24,159 bases of DNA from JANNMJ01 sp031426455 (GCA_031426455.1 JANPLI010000044.1:1-24159); one strand, 5' to 3'. Counted from the stretch's first letter, positions 1-8,593 are shown. Notes: generated from the letters alone by a model not told the origin. Translations and numbers: made by a program.

Positions 1-1
1 C

Positions 2-316
2 CGCCCCGGTTTCGCCGACGACATCGACGTCGACGCCGCGGATCCCTTCAACGACGCCCCGGCGGAAACCGCCGCCGACGTGCCCGACCCCTTCAACGAT
101 GACCCCGCCTCGGCGGGCGCCGACGATTTCCAGGCCCGCGAAGACCCCGGCGTGGTCGTTCTCGAAGACCCTGACACCGGCGGTCCCACGCCCGCCAACG
201 AGGTACCCATCGACGGGGGCCTCGGCTGGCTCGCCGCCGCTGGCGCCGGATACGCCATCCGAACCCTGCGGAAACGGCGGGCTGGTAAAATGGAAGACGG
301 TACACCGACCATCTGA
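2..316 (+). CDS. 3' end of an acidic protein with a PID-CTERM-like C-terminal sorting/anchor segment (partial)
   Basis: The frame is open from the left edge to TGA at 314-316, so the gene starts outside the window; the in-frame GTG at 80 lies inside the same frame and is not a convincing start. The visible 104 residues are rich in Asp, Ala and Pro, with a short repeat: DPFNDAPAE is followed 12 residues later by DPFNDDPAS. The tail is VPIDGGLGWLAAAGAGYAI and then a basic cluster (RTLRKRRAGK), that is, a conserved-looking motif, a short hydrophobic segment and positive residues. This layout matches the PID-CTERM class of sorting signals described in Bacteroidota, which sit at the very C-terminus of small secreted proteins. 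The family match is from memory. The partner processing enzyme is not in the window. The catalytic or binding role of the body cannot be inferred. Confidence 0.7.
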   Translation, partial: RPGFADDIDVDAADPFNDAPAETAADVPDPFNDDPASAGADDFQAREDPGVVVLEDPDTGGPTPANEVPIDGGLGWLAAAGAGYAIRTLRKRRAGKMEDGTPTI

Positions 317-340
317 ACTGCTCCGCCCGACACGACAGCC

Positions 341-356
341 GCCTAAAGTTTTAGGC
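341..356 (+). terminator. short A/T-rich hairpin after the partial gene (weak terminator candidate)
   Basis: The arms GCCTAAA (341-347) and TTTAGGC (350-356) are perfect reverse complements with only two bases between, so the real loop would be larger. It lies 24 bp after the stop at 316 and is followed by a pyrimidine-rich stretch (TTCTCTACTTC), not a clean T run. It may end the upstream transcript, but it is a weak candidate. Confidence 0.3.
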
Positions 357-382
357 TTCTCTACTTCACCGCGCTATTCCTG

Positions 383-667
383 ATGCTCACCTGCGCCTCC
401 CGTTCTTTTACCGGCATAACGCCAGTAAGCTGGGCCTCCCTGGCGGCAACTGAGGCGCAAGCTGCCGGTGATGCCGCCGGTAAACATCTGCGACGGCGAC
501 CGCGGCGCGAACCTCTCGTTTGTGAGCTACCCATTGGGTATTTCGACGAGGCCCTGGCCCGTCAACGCGCCCTGAATATCCCGCTGCAGCCCGGGCGCCC
601 CCATCAAGCCCCAATGGGTTGGTGGAGGCGCTTCTGTCAGCGCGTAGCTGGCTCTTTTCGACCTTGA
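383..667 (+). CDS. doubtful small ORF, 94 aa, possible broken lipoprotein
   Basis: The frame is open from 347 to TGA at 665-667, but the only ATG is at 383. Translated from 347, it begins with a hydrophobic run ending FTALFLMLTC, which resembles a lipoprotein signal with a lipobox Cys, yet no start codon precedes that run. From ATG 383 only MLTC of the hydrophobic part remains. The rest is Arg/Ala-rich and matches no family I recognise. No ribosome binding site or promoter is evident. It could be a decayed lipoprotein gene, a gene with an unusual start, or chance reading in GC-rich DNA. Apart from this ORF I see no gene in 317-680. Confidence 0.2.
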   Translation: MLTCASRSFTGITPVSWASLAATEAQAAGDAAGKHLRRRPRREPLVCELPIGYFDEALARQRALNIPLQPGRPHQAPMGWWRRFCQRVAGSFRP

Positions 668-680
668 ACAAATTTAGCCC

Positions 681-700
681 AATCACATAAAAATGTGATT
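681..700. promoter_or_regulatory. perfect 8-bp inverted repeat overlapping the -33 element (operator candidate)
   Basis: AATCACAT (681-688) and ATGTGATT (693-700) are perfect reverse complements separated by AAAA. The right arm runs into the TTG of the promoter proposed at 699-730, which is where a repressor or other dimeric regulator could act on the gene at 798. The half-sites TCACA/TGTGA are in the opposite order to the classical CRP site, so I do not call it a CRP site. No T run follows it, so a terminator is unlikely. Confidence 0.4.
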
Positions 701-730
701 GACTTTCCGGCAGAAGTTGCGTATCTTTAG
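699..730 (+). promoter_or_regulatory. Bacteroidota-type promoter for the LamG/T9SS gene
   Basis: TTG at 699-701 is followed after 20 bp by TATCTTTAG at 722-730. The Bacteroidota primary-sigma pattern is TTTG or TTG, about 19 bp, then TAnnTTTG; here the -7 element matches TAnnTTT. Transcription would begin near 736 and leave a leader of about 60 bp before ATG 798. The leader end is very A/T-rich (TTAATTTTTGTTTT), as is usual for Bacteroidota genes that lack a Shine-Dalgarno. Confidence 0.5.
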
Positions 731-740
731 TCTGTCCCAA

Positions 741-777
741 ACCGGTTGCCATACCGGTCCGGGGCAGACTTTTTTTT
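741..777 (+). promoter_or_regulatory. leader hairpin followed by T8 (possible attenuator)
   Basis: ACCGGT (741-746) and ACCGGT (753-758) can pair across a 6-base loop, because the hexamer is its own reverse complement. Eight T residues follow at 770-777, eleven bases after the stem. This lies inside the predicted 5' leader of the gene at 798. The stem is short and the gap to the T run is long, so it is only a candidate for attenuation or leader structure. Confidence 0.25.
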
Positions 778-797
778 CACTTCTTAATTTTTGTTTT

Positions 798-3446
798 ATG
801 AGTCAATTCTTACCCATCCGCCACTGGATGCTGGGGGCAGCCCTCGCCCTCACCACCTCCACCGTTTGTGCCCAAACCCCTACGGTGCGCTACGCCTTCT
901 CCGGCAATGCCACTGACCTAAGCGGTAATGGCCGCACCGGTACCCCACTGGGAGGCGCCACCTATGCCGGCGGCTCGCAGCTCGTCATCGGTGATAATGC
1001 CGTCGATCAGTTACAAATCCCCGCCGCAGCCGCCAACGGCCTGACCGACTTCACCGTGACGGCCACGGTCAGGTTCAACACCATCCATAATGCGTCTGCG
1101 GCAGGTCTTAACCCAATCTTAAGCGGAGCGAACAACACGGTGCCTGCCACCACTGATAACGCGTTGCTGCTGACCCTCGGCGCAGGCGTTTCGGCGTGGC
1201 GGATGCAGATCAACAGCATCGATTATCGTTTTGGGTACGGTGCCATTACGCCCGTCGCGGGCACCTGCTACCACGTCACCTTCGTGCGGCAAGGTGCCGT
1301 AGGCCGTTGCTATATCAACGGTGTGGCAATGATTAACACCGTTTCAGGAACTACTAACGCTGCGGTCAGCACGGCAACGATCACGGTCGATCCCGGCGGG
1401 TTGCTGGTGGGTCAGGAGCAGGATTTCACGGGAGCTTTCGCGCCCAATATCGTAGGCGGCGGCTTCCAGGCGAATCAATCCCTGGCTGGCAGCCTCGGCG
1501 AGCTGACTATCTATAACGGCGCGCTGAGCGCAGCTCAGATTCAGGCCCTCGCCCGCCAGACCTGGACCGGCGAGGTCAGCACAACCTGGACCGATGCCAA
1601 TAACTGGAGCTACCTGCGCGCTCCGCTAGCCACTGATAATTCGGTGATTCCGGCTGCGCCCACCAATCAGCCCACCCTCAGCGCCGCCGGTACGGCCGCC
1701 GACCTGACCATCGACGCCGGTGCCACCCTGACGCAAACCGCCGCCGGTTCGCTTGACCTGAAAGGAAACCTCGTCTCGAACAGCACGAGCACCACGTTCG
1801 GCGGCGCCACAGGCTTCACCGGTACGGTGGGTAAAAGCATCAGCGGCACCGGCACTACCGCCTTCGCAAATCTTGGCGTGGGCCCCAACGGCCTACTCGA
1901 CGCCACGCCCAGTGGTCTTAGTGTCAGCCAGGTACTAGGGCTACAGGGTAATCTGACGGTCGGCGCCACCCCGCTTTTGCTCCGCTCTACCGCGGCAGGC
2001 ACGGCGCACGTGGTGAATGCAGGCGGCGTAGTCAGCGGCACGGCACGGGTGGAAGTTTACCTGAACCCCACCGCCAACGCCACGCGCGGTTACCGGCATA
2101 TGTCCTCGCCGGTGGTCAGCACCCCGCTCAACGATATGAACGTGGGGCCTTTCAGCGTCTTCGTCAATACTACTTACAACACGTCGCCGAAGGGCCTGAC
2201 GCTGGCAAACTTCCCCAATACGTTCTTCTACGATGAAAGCAAAGTGGTTGGTAATGATTTCGACCTCGGCTGGCAGTCGCCCAACAGTGCCAGCGATCCG
2301 ATGATCGTCGGCCGGGGCTACTCCGTCTCGATGCCCGCGCTGACGCCCGACTTCGTGGGCACCCTCAACACCGGCAACGTCGGCCCGCTGCCCCTCACCA
2401 ACACTTTCGGCGGTTCCAACGCTGGCTGGAACCTGATCGGTAATCCCTACCCGGCACCCGTCGATTGGAACAAGGTGCGCGCCATTCCCGGCGCCATCCC
2501 GGCTACCGTCACCGACGGCATCAGCGTCTTCAAAAGCACCGGCCTGAACGCGGGCACCTACCTGACCTACAATAACGGCCTCGGCACCCTGCCGGGCGGG
2601 CTGATCGGCGTTGGGCAGGCGTTCTTTATCCGGGTGCCGGCCATCAATTCGGCGGCATTCACGTTCACCGACGCGATGCGCGCCACGCCTTACGCCACCA
2701 CGACGCACTGGCGCGCCGCACCGGACGCCCGCCCGGCACTGACCCTGACGCTGCGCAATGTGGCCGCCGACCTGGCCGACCAAACGATGCTCTACTTCGA
2801 GGACGGCGCCACTGCCGGTTTCGACCCGCATTTCGATGCTTATAAAGTAGGTCGTTCGCTTGGCGACGCCCCCACCCTGGGCTTGCCCGTGGCTGGCGAG
2901 GAATTAGCCCTGAACGGCCTGCCGGCAGCGGCGCTGACGCAGGCTCCCGTACTGCCGTTGCGGGTGCGCGTGAACGTGGCCGGCGAACACGAAATCGCCG
3001 CCGCTGACCTGCGCAACCTACCCGCCGGACTGCCGCTCTGGCTGATCGATGCCGAAGCCGGCACCGTAACCGACCTGACGGCTGTGCCGGCCTACCGCTT
3101 CCAACTCGACCCTGCCTTTGACGGTGCGCGGTTCCAACTGCAAATTGGGGGGGCGCAACCGGTGGCTACCCGCGCCCTGAGCGCCCCGCTGCTGACGCTG
3201 TACCCGAACCCGGTCAGCGCCGGCCGAACACTGACGCTCACGCTGGCCGGGCTGGACGCCACGGCTGCCGCCGCCACGGTTACGCTGACCGACGCGCTGG
3301 GCCGTATCGTCCGGACGCTGCCCCTGACGGCCACCGCCGGCACCGTTGCCGCCGAGGTGCCCGTGGCGGGCCTGCCGAAGGGAATATACACGCTGCGTGC
3401 CGCATCCAGTGGGCAAACGCAGACGCGACTGGTCGTGATCGAGTAA
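798..3446 (+). CDS. secreted LamG-like domain protein with T9SS C-terminal sorting domain, 882 aa
   Basis: The start is ATG 798: it opens a clear signal peptide (MSQF, a basic segment, a hydrophobic core, then VCAQ before TPTVRYAF), while the in-frame upstream TTG at 699 would add a non-signal 33-residue leader inside the promoter. Residues about 27-250 form a concanavalin/LamG-like domain: it opens with YAFSGNATDLSGNG, contains CYHVTFVRQG and CYINGV, and ends GELTIYNGALSAAQIQALA. A TWTGEVSTTWTDANNWS linker follows at about 254-270, typical of Bacteroidota surface proteins, then a middle region with RGYRHMSSPV, WNLIGNPYPAPVDWN and AFFIRVP. The last ~85 residues are a T9SS type A domain (LTLYPNPVSAGRT ... 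GIYTLRAASSGQ ... RLVVIE). Its C-terminal half is related to that of the gene at 3623. The role is probably polymer or glycan binding at the cell surface; the ligand is unknown. It has its own promoter and terminator, so it is likely monocistronic. Confidence 0.9.
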   Translation: MSQFLPIRHWMLGAALALTTSTVCAQTPTVRYAFSGNATDLSGNGRTGTPLGGATYAGGSQLVIGDNAVDQLQIPAAAANGLTDFTVTATVRFNTIHNASAAGLNPILSGANNTVPATTDNALLLTLGAGVSAWRMQINSIDYRFGYGAITPVAGTCYHVTFVRQGAVGRCYINGVAMINTVSGTTNAAVSTATITVDPGGLLVGQEQDFTGAFAPNIVGGGFQANQSLAGSLGELTIYNGALSAAQIQALARQTWTGEVSTTWTDANNWSYLRAPLATDNSVIPAAPTNQPTLSAAGTAADLTIDAGATLTQTAAGSLDLKGNLVSNSTSTTFGGATGFTGTVGKSISGTGTTAFANLGVGPNGLLDATPSGLSVSQVLGLQGNLTVGATPLLLRSTAAGTAHVVNAGGVVSGTARVEVYLNPTANATRGYRHMSSPVVSTPLNDMNVGPFSVFVNTTYNTSPKGLTLANFPNTFFYDESKVVGNDFDLGWQSPNSASDPMIVGRGYSVSMPALTPDFVGTLNTGNVGPLPLTNTFGGSNAGWNLIGNPYPAPVDWNKVRAIPGAIPATVTDGISVFKSTGLNAGTYLTYNNGLGTLPGGLIGVGQAFFIRVPAINSAAFTFTDAMRATPYATTTHWRAAPDARPALTLTLRNVAADLADQTMLYFEDGATAGFDPHFDAYKVGRSLGDAPTLGLPVAGEELALNGLPAAALTQAPVLPLRVRVNVAGEHEIAAADLRNLPAGLPLWLIDAEAGTVTDLTAVPAYRFQLDPAFDGARFQLQIGGAQPVATRALSAPLLTLYPNPVSAGRTLTLTLAGLDATAAAATVTLTDALGRIVRTLPLTATAGTVAAEVPVAGLPKGIYTLRAASSGQTQTRLVVIE

Positions 3447-3503
3447 ATTTTTTTTCGCAACAAAAGACTGAGCGATAGAGCGTTGCTCTCTGTATTTTTC
3501 TGG

Positions 3504-3538
3504 AAAAAGCGCCGCCTGGTAACGGGCGGCGCTTTTTT
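3504..3538 (+). terminator. strong intrinsic terminator of the LamG/T9SS gene
   Basis: The arms GCGCCGCC (3509-3516) and GGCGGCGC (3525-3532) are perfectly complementary around an 8-base loop. They are flanked by A5 (3504-3508) and T6 (3533-3538), which lengthens the stem and makes it work in either direction. It begins 57 bp after the stop at 3446. A smaller hairpin just before it, AGAGC-GTT-GCTCT (3477-3489) followed by TATTTTTC, may help. Confidence 0.88.
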
Positions 3539-3539
3539 G

Positions 3540-3569
3540 TTGAGGCAACCAAAGTTTGACGTAACTTGC
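3540..3569 (+). promoter_or_regulatory. possible promoter of the 1656-aa T9SS gene
   Basis: TTG at 3540-3542 is followed after exactly 19 bp by TAACTTGC at 3562-3569, close to the Bacteroidota TAnnTTTG element. It starts right after the T run of the preceding terminator and would give a leader of about 47 bp before ATG 3623. The -7 element is imperfect, so confidence is modest. Confidence 0.35.
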
Positions 3570-3622
3570 GCTTGCTGAATCGGTTACGCAATCGATTGCA
3601 CCAACTTAAACCCCTTCGTTCA

Positions 3623-6600
3623 ATGTCCCAATTTACCCTTCGGTCCGGGTGGCGAGCGCCCCTGCTGACCGCCTTTCTAACGACACTCGGTTTGGCCACC
3701 CAGGCCCAAACCGTGGATGGCACTCGCGGCGGCGCCGAGGGCTACGGCACGGCCCTGGCCGTGCAAACGAATACGACCGGTTTTGGTAACTCTACCAGCG
3801 GCAACAGCTTCACGGCCGGCGGCTCGGAGCTGGATAATATTCACGCCCAGGTGGTGGGCAGTGATCTTTTTATCTTCATCGGCGGTAACCTGGAATCGAA
3901 CGGTAATAAGATGGACCTGTTCATCGACTCGAAGTCGACGGGTGGTCAGAACGTGGTGCTGTCTGGCAACAACGGCCCGGCCGGTCCTTACACGGGGATG
4001 ACCTTCGATACGGGCTTCGCACCTGACTACGCGCTGGGTTTCAACTTCAACGGCGGCAATCTGGAAGTGGGTTATTCGATCATCGGCATCGCCGGGTCGA
4101 ATAATATCGGGCAGACTAACTTGGGTGCCACCGCCTTCAACATTGACTTTGACCTGACGGCCGGTGTCAACAATGGCCAGGTCGCCATCGATAACTCGAA
4201 CACCGCTGGCGTGGACGGTGCGGGTATTGCCGGGGCGGCGGCGGTGGATAAAGGCTTCGAGATTCGGATTCCGCTCTCGGCTATCAATCCCGATGGTAAC
4301 ATCAAGCTGATGGCGCTGATCAATAACGGCAGCCGCGACTACCTGTCGAACCAGACCATCGCCGGCCTGCCTTTGACCACAGGCAACTTAGGCAGCAACG
4401 GCTCAGGCGCCGGTTTAGGCAACCTGACGGCGATCAACTTCAACAACGCAGCATATGCCGCTGGCAACCAGTTCGTGACGCTGGCCTACACCCCGCCCAC
4501 GCTGGAATCGGATATGACGTTCTCGGTGTCGTCGCTGAAGTTCGGCTCGGTGCTGACCACGGCTGGCACGGCAGCGCGCACGTTCGTGATCACGAACACC
4601 GGCACTGCGCCGCTCAGCATCACGTCCATTGGCTCGACGAGTGCGGCTTTCGTCGCCTCGCCGCAAACCGTGACGAACCTGGCCGTAAGCGGTACGCAAA
4701 TAATCACGGTCACCTTCGACCCCTCTTCGCCGGGTTTACAGACCGCTACGCTGACGGTCAACTCCAACGCCCCTACGCCTACTAACAGCATCCTGGCGGT
4801 GCAGGGCATCGGCACGGCACCGGGCACGGCGATCATCGACGGTACCCGCGATGCAACCTACCCGGCCGCCTTGGCAGTCCAGGGCTTGCCCACGCAGTTC
4901 GGCAACACGACGACCGGCGATGTGCTGACCGCTAGCGGCGGCTCAGAACTGGACAATATCCACGCCCAGATCATCGGCACCGACCTGTACCTGTTCATCG
5001 GCGGTAATATCGAGAACAGCGGGGACGCCAACGGCGGCAACCGCATTGAAGTGTTGTTTGACGCCAAGTCGGGCGGTCAGAATACGCCCAGCTCGTCCAA
5101 CGTGCCGTTCGACGGCCTCGGCGGCAAGATTTTCGAACGCAACTTCGACTATCATCTTTCGGTACAGGGTACCAATACGGGCTTCAAATACACGTTCAAC
5201 AACGTGAGCGGCACCGCCGACAATGGAGCGACTGGCGCGGCTGGCACTTCGACCGGCGGCGCTACCAGCGGCACCGTGACTTTCGGCGCCAACACGGGTG
5301 ATGGTGCCGTGGATAACTCTAACACGGCGGGTGTCAGCGGCGCGGCAGCGACCGGCGCCAACCTCGTGGACACGGGCCTGGAACTGCGTATCCCGCTGGC
5401 CAGCCTCTACGCGACCGGCCAGACCACCGGCCCGATCGCCATCACGGCGTTCATCAATTCCGGTGACCAGTCGTTTGCTGCCAACCAGTTCCTGGCTTCC
5501 CTGGCCAGTGGCGGCAATCTGGGCAACAGCTTCAACCTGAACCCCAACACCGGCGCGACCGCCGGCAACCAGTTCGTGACGGTGGCCAACGGTGTAGCGC
5601 CGCTGGATGCTGACATTACGGTGGCCCCCTCCAGCCTGATTTTCGGCTCAGTGAGCGTGAGCGGTGGCTCGCAAGCCCAAACCTTCTCCGTAGGCAACGC
5701 AGGTGGCCTGGCGCTGAACGTGACGAGCATCGTTTCGTCGAACGCTTCCTATACCGTATCGCCGACTTCGTTTACCGTGGCTCCCAGCGGCTCGCAGACC
5801 GTGACCGTGACCTTTGACCCCAGCATTGCGGGCACCCAGGCTGGTACGCTGACGATTTCCTCCAACGACCCCACCAACCCGACGACCCCCGTGACCGTGA
5901 CCGGTAACGCCGTGGCTGCCGGCCTGGTGGTAGTCGACGGAACCCTTGACGCGAGCCTTTACGGCGCGCCCAAAGCGCTCCAGACCGTGCCCACGCAGTT
6001 CGGCAATAACCAGTCAGAATTAAACGGCGCCTACGCCGTGGTGCAGGGTTCGGACCTGTACGTCCACTTGACCGGTAACCTGGAGAACGGCGGTAACAAA
6101 CTGATGCTGTTCTTCGACACCGACATCGCCGCCGGAGTGCAGACCTATAACGGCGCCGGTACCCAGCAGATGCCTGCCATCAACGGCCAAAATGCGAACA
6201 ACTCGACCAACCTTGGTGGAATGGGCTTCGACCTGGGCTTTACGCCGGAGCGCTTCATCGCGGTGGCCCTCAATGGCGGCATCGGCGCGGGTTATACCGA
6301 CCTGACCGCCAACACCGGTACCGGCACCCTACTGACCGTCAACGGTGCTGGCCTGAGCAAGCCGCTGACCTTCCCCGGCGGCGCACAGGGTGACCTGGCC
6401 ATCAACAACACCAATACCGGTGGCGTAAGCGACGTCGCCGTGAACAACCCCGCCAGTGTAACGACCGGCGTAGAGCTGCGGATTCCGCTCTCGGCACTCG
6501 GCACGATCACCGCCACCACCCCGATCCGGGTGATGGCCGCCGTCGTAAGCGGCAACTACGGCTTCCTCTCGAATCAAACCCTGGGCGGCCTGCCCGTGGG

Positions 6601-8593
6601 CTTCGGCAACTTAGGTGGCCCCGGCGGCACCAACTTCGCCAACTTTCCCGGTCTGCAGTTCTTCACGGCCCGCCGCGGCGACGTGGTGGTGAGCGCCGGC
6701 GGCACCTTGCTGTCGGGTGATTTCAACAACGTGACCGTGACCGGCGGTGCGGGCGTCCTGTTCCCGGCCGAAGACCGCTTCGACGTGGCCGTGTCGCTGA
6801 CCGTGCAAAACAATGCCGCTATGACCGTGGGTGAGTTCGGCTCGCGCAACATCACGGGTACGGGCACCTTCACGGTGCAGGCCGGCGGTAACCTGACCAT
6901 CGGTAACCAAGCCGGTATCACCACCAGCGGCGGTATCGGCGCGGTGCAGGTGACGGGCGGGCGCTCGTTCTCGAACGACGCTAACTACATCTATCAGTGG
7001 AACAACGGTGGTACGGGCGTGACCGGCTCCGCCCTACCCAACACGGTGCGCCGCTTGCGGTTGCTCACCAGCAGTACCCCAAGTGCGGCTTCGACCCTGA
7101 ACCTGAGCAACTTCTTGTCAGTACGCCAACTGGTACAGGCCGGTAGTAACACCACCCTGAACGCTGGCGCCAACCTGACGCTCCTCTCGTCGGCCACTGG
7201 CCAGGCAATGGTCTATAACGAAGGTTCGGGCGTGGTGAACGGTGGCGTAACCGTGCAGCGCTACGTGGACGGCGCCACCAATACCAGCCTCGGCTACCGC
7301 CACTACTCGACGCCCGTAACGGGCGCCACGGGTGCCCAATTGGGCACGATGTATGGCGCCTTCCCGTCACTGTACCGTTACAATGAAGCGGCCGTCGCTA
7401 CAACCTTTGATGAAGGCTGGAACGCCGTAGGTGCTGCTGCCCCGCTGGTGCGCGGCGTAGGCTATACCTTGTTCCAGGGTAGCAACGACGCGCGTACGTT
7501 CGTCGGCTCGCTGACGAACGGTGACGTGAACGTTACGGCCACCAACACGGCTAACATCCCAACCGAGTCAGGCTGGAATTTCTGGGGGAACCCTTATCCT
7601 TCCCCCCTGGATGCGGACCTGCTGATGGCGTCGTTCCCGTCGGGTGTAACCCGGGCAATCAGCACCTGGAAATCGCTGCCCTCCACCTTAGGCGGTGCCG
7701 CCAACGGGCAGTACATCATCCGGACCATCGGTGCTGGTACTACCGACGTGAGCGGCGCGACCAGCCAATATCTGCCCCTGGCGCAGGCGTTCTTCGTTCC
7801 AGCAACGGTAGCCTCGGCTAACGTCACGATGACCAACGCGATGCGGCCTACGACTTACGTCGATATCGCCCACTACCGCCCTGCCCCCGGCCCCCGGCCG
7901 CGTCTGACCTTCGGCCTGACCGCTGTGGCTGGCCCACAGCTCACCGGTGTGACCGATAACCTGATCGTGCTGTTCGACGAGAATGCCACGACGGGTTTCG
8001 ACAATGGCTTCGACGCCCCGAAAATGCGTAACGTGGGCGAAGTACCGTCCATCGCCGCCCTGCAAAATGGCGCAGAACTAGCCATCAATACGCTGGGCGC
8101 GCTGACCAGCCGCACCGTAGTGCCGCTGACCGTAACGGTGCTCACCGCTGGCACTTACAAACTCAATGCCTCGGAAATGCTTAATATGCCCGCCGGTACG
8201 CAGGTGTATCTGCTGGACGCTCTGACCGGTACCCGTCAGAATCTGAGCCGCAACGCCGTTTACGCCACGACCCTCGACGCCGGTACGCAGGCTTCGCGCT
8301 TCACGCTGGTGTTCGAGCCAGCTGCTTCGCCGCTCGCTACGGGTGCTGAATTGGCAACGGCCGCGATCACGGTGTACCCGAACCCCAGCCACGGCGCTTT
8401 CCGCCTGACGCTGCCCCTGGGCCTGACCGTGACCCACGCTACCGTGACCGACAACCTGGGCCGCACCGTGGCTCAGCCCGTCCTGACCGGCGCCACCACG
8501 GAAATCAGCCTGCCCACGCTGCCAGTTGGCGTGTACTCGCTGCATATGACCACCAGCACTGGCGCCGTAACGCGGCGCGTAGTGATCGAGTAA
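3623..8593 (+). CDS. secreted modular protein: three CBM9/DOMON-like units, two ASH domains, T9SS sorting domain, 1656 aa
   Basis: ATG 3623 is chosen because it opens a signal peptide (MSQFTLRSGW, a hydrophobic core, QAQ before TVDGTRGG); an in-frame TTG at 3566 adds only 19 basic residues. Three related units start with (V/I)DGT and share HAQ(V/I)(V/I)G(S/T)DL(F/Y), a GGNxExxGNK-type turn, and (G)(F/L)E(I/L)RIPLS: about 3707-4490, 4829-5590 and 5932-6670. Strand order and the RIPL segment suggest a CBM9/DOMON-like beta sandwich. Between them lie two ASH-type domains (4507-4825 and 5605-5930) with LxFGSV, FxVxNxGxxxLxVTSI and VTVTFDPS. A C-terminal region with LGYRHYSTPV, WNFWGNPYPSPLD and QAFFVP parallels the gene at 798. 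The T9SS domain is residues about 1579-1656 (ITVYPNPSHG ... VGVYSLHMTT ... RVVIE). It is probably a surface or secreted glycan-binding protein with no catalytic domain visible. Confidence 0.9.
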   Translation: MSQFTLRSGWRAPLLTAFLTTLGLATQAQTVDGTRGGAEGYGTALAVQTNTTGFGNSTSGNSFTAGGSELDNIHAQVVGSDLFIFIGGNLESNGNKMDLFIDSKSTGGQNVVLSGNNGPAGPYTGMTFDTGFAPDYALGFNFNGGNLEVGYSIIGIAGSNNIGQTNLGATAFNIDFDLTAGVNNGQVAIDNSNTAGVDGAGIAGAAAVDKGFEIRIPLSAINPDGNIKLMALINNGSRDYLSNQTIAGLPLTTGNLGSNGSGAGLGNLTAINFNNAAYAAGNQFVTLAYTPPTLESDMTFSVSSLKFGSVLTTAGTAARTFVITNTGTAPLSITSIGSTSAAFVASPQTVTNLAVSGTQIITVTFDPSSPGLQTATLTVNSNAPTPTNSILAVQGIGTAPGTAIIDGTRDATYPAALAVQGLPTQFGNTTTGDVLTASGGSELDNIHAQIIGTDLYLFIGGNIENSGDANGGNRIEVLFDAKSGGQNTPSSSNVPFDGLGGKIFERNFDYHLSVQGTNTGFKYTFNNVSGTADNGATGAAGTSTGGATSGTVTFGANTGDGAVDNSNTAGVSGAAATGANLVDTGLELRIPLASLYATGQTTGPIAITAFINSGDQSFAANQFLASLASGGNLGNSFNLNPNTGATAGNQFVTVANGVAPLDADITVAPSSLIFGSVSVSGGSQAQTFSVGNAGGLALNVTSIVSSNASYTVSPTSFTVAPSGSQTVTVTFDPSIAGTQAGTLTISSNDPTNPTTPVTVTGNAVAAGLVVVDGTLDASLYGAPKALQTVPTQFGNNQSELNGAYAVVQGSDLYVHLTGNLENGGNKLMLFFDTDIAAGVQTYNGAGTQQMPAINGQNANNSTNLGGMGFDLGFTPERFIAVALNGGIGAGYTDLTANTGTGTLLTVNGAGLSKPLTFPGGAQGDLAINNTNTGGVSDVAVNNPASVTTGVELRIPLSALGTITATTPIRVMAAVVSGNYGFLSNQTLGGLPVGFGNLGGPGGTNFANFPGLQFFTARRGDVVVSAGGTLLSGDFNNVTVTGGAGVLFPAEDRFDVAVSLTVQNNAAMTVGEFGSRNITGTGTFTVQAGGNLTIGNQAGITTSGGIGAVQVTGGRSFSNDANYIYQWNNGGTGVTGSALPNTVRRLRLLTSSTPSAASTLNLSNFLSVRQLVQAGSNTTLNAGANLTLLSSATGQAMVYNEGSGVVNGGVTVQRYVDGATNTSLGYRHYSTPVTGATGAQLGTMYGAFPSLYRYNEAAVATTFDEGWNAVGAAAPLVRGVGYTLFQGSNDARTFVGSLTNGDVNVTATNTANIPTESGWNFWGNPYPSPLDADLLMASFPSGVTRAISTWKSLPSTLGGAANGQYIIRTIGAGTTDVSGATSQYLPLAQAFFVPATVASANVTMTNAMRPTTYVDIAHYRPAPGPRPRLTFGLTAVAGPQLTGVTDNLIVLFDENATTGFDNGFDAPKMRNVGEVPSIAALQNGAELAINTLGALTSRTVVPLTVTVLTAGTYKLNASEMLNMPAGTQVYLLDALTGTRQNLSRNAVYATTLDAGTQASRFTLVFEPAASPLATGAELATAAITVYPNPSHGAFRLTLPLGLTVTHATVTDNLGRTVAQPVLTGATTEISLPTLPVGVYSLHMTTSTGAVTRRVVIE

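Noticed and set aside
681..700. CRP/FNR binding site
   Set aside because: The half-sites are in the reversed order (TCACA ... TGTGA) compared with the CRP consensus and do not match the FNR consensus.
699..797. Upstream TTG start at 699 for the LamG/T9SS gene
   Set aside because: It would put the start inside the predicted promoter and bury the signal peptide 33 residues into the protein.
1941..2831. 296-residue minus-strand open frame opposite the LamG/T9SS gene
   Set aside because: It is Arg/Gly/Val-rich with no recognisable domain, and the plus strand here is clearly coding.
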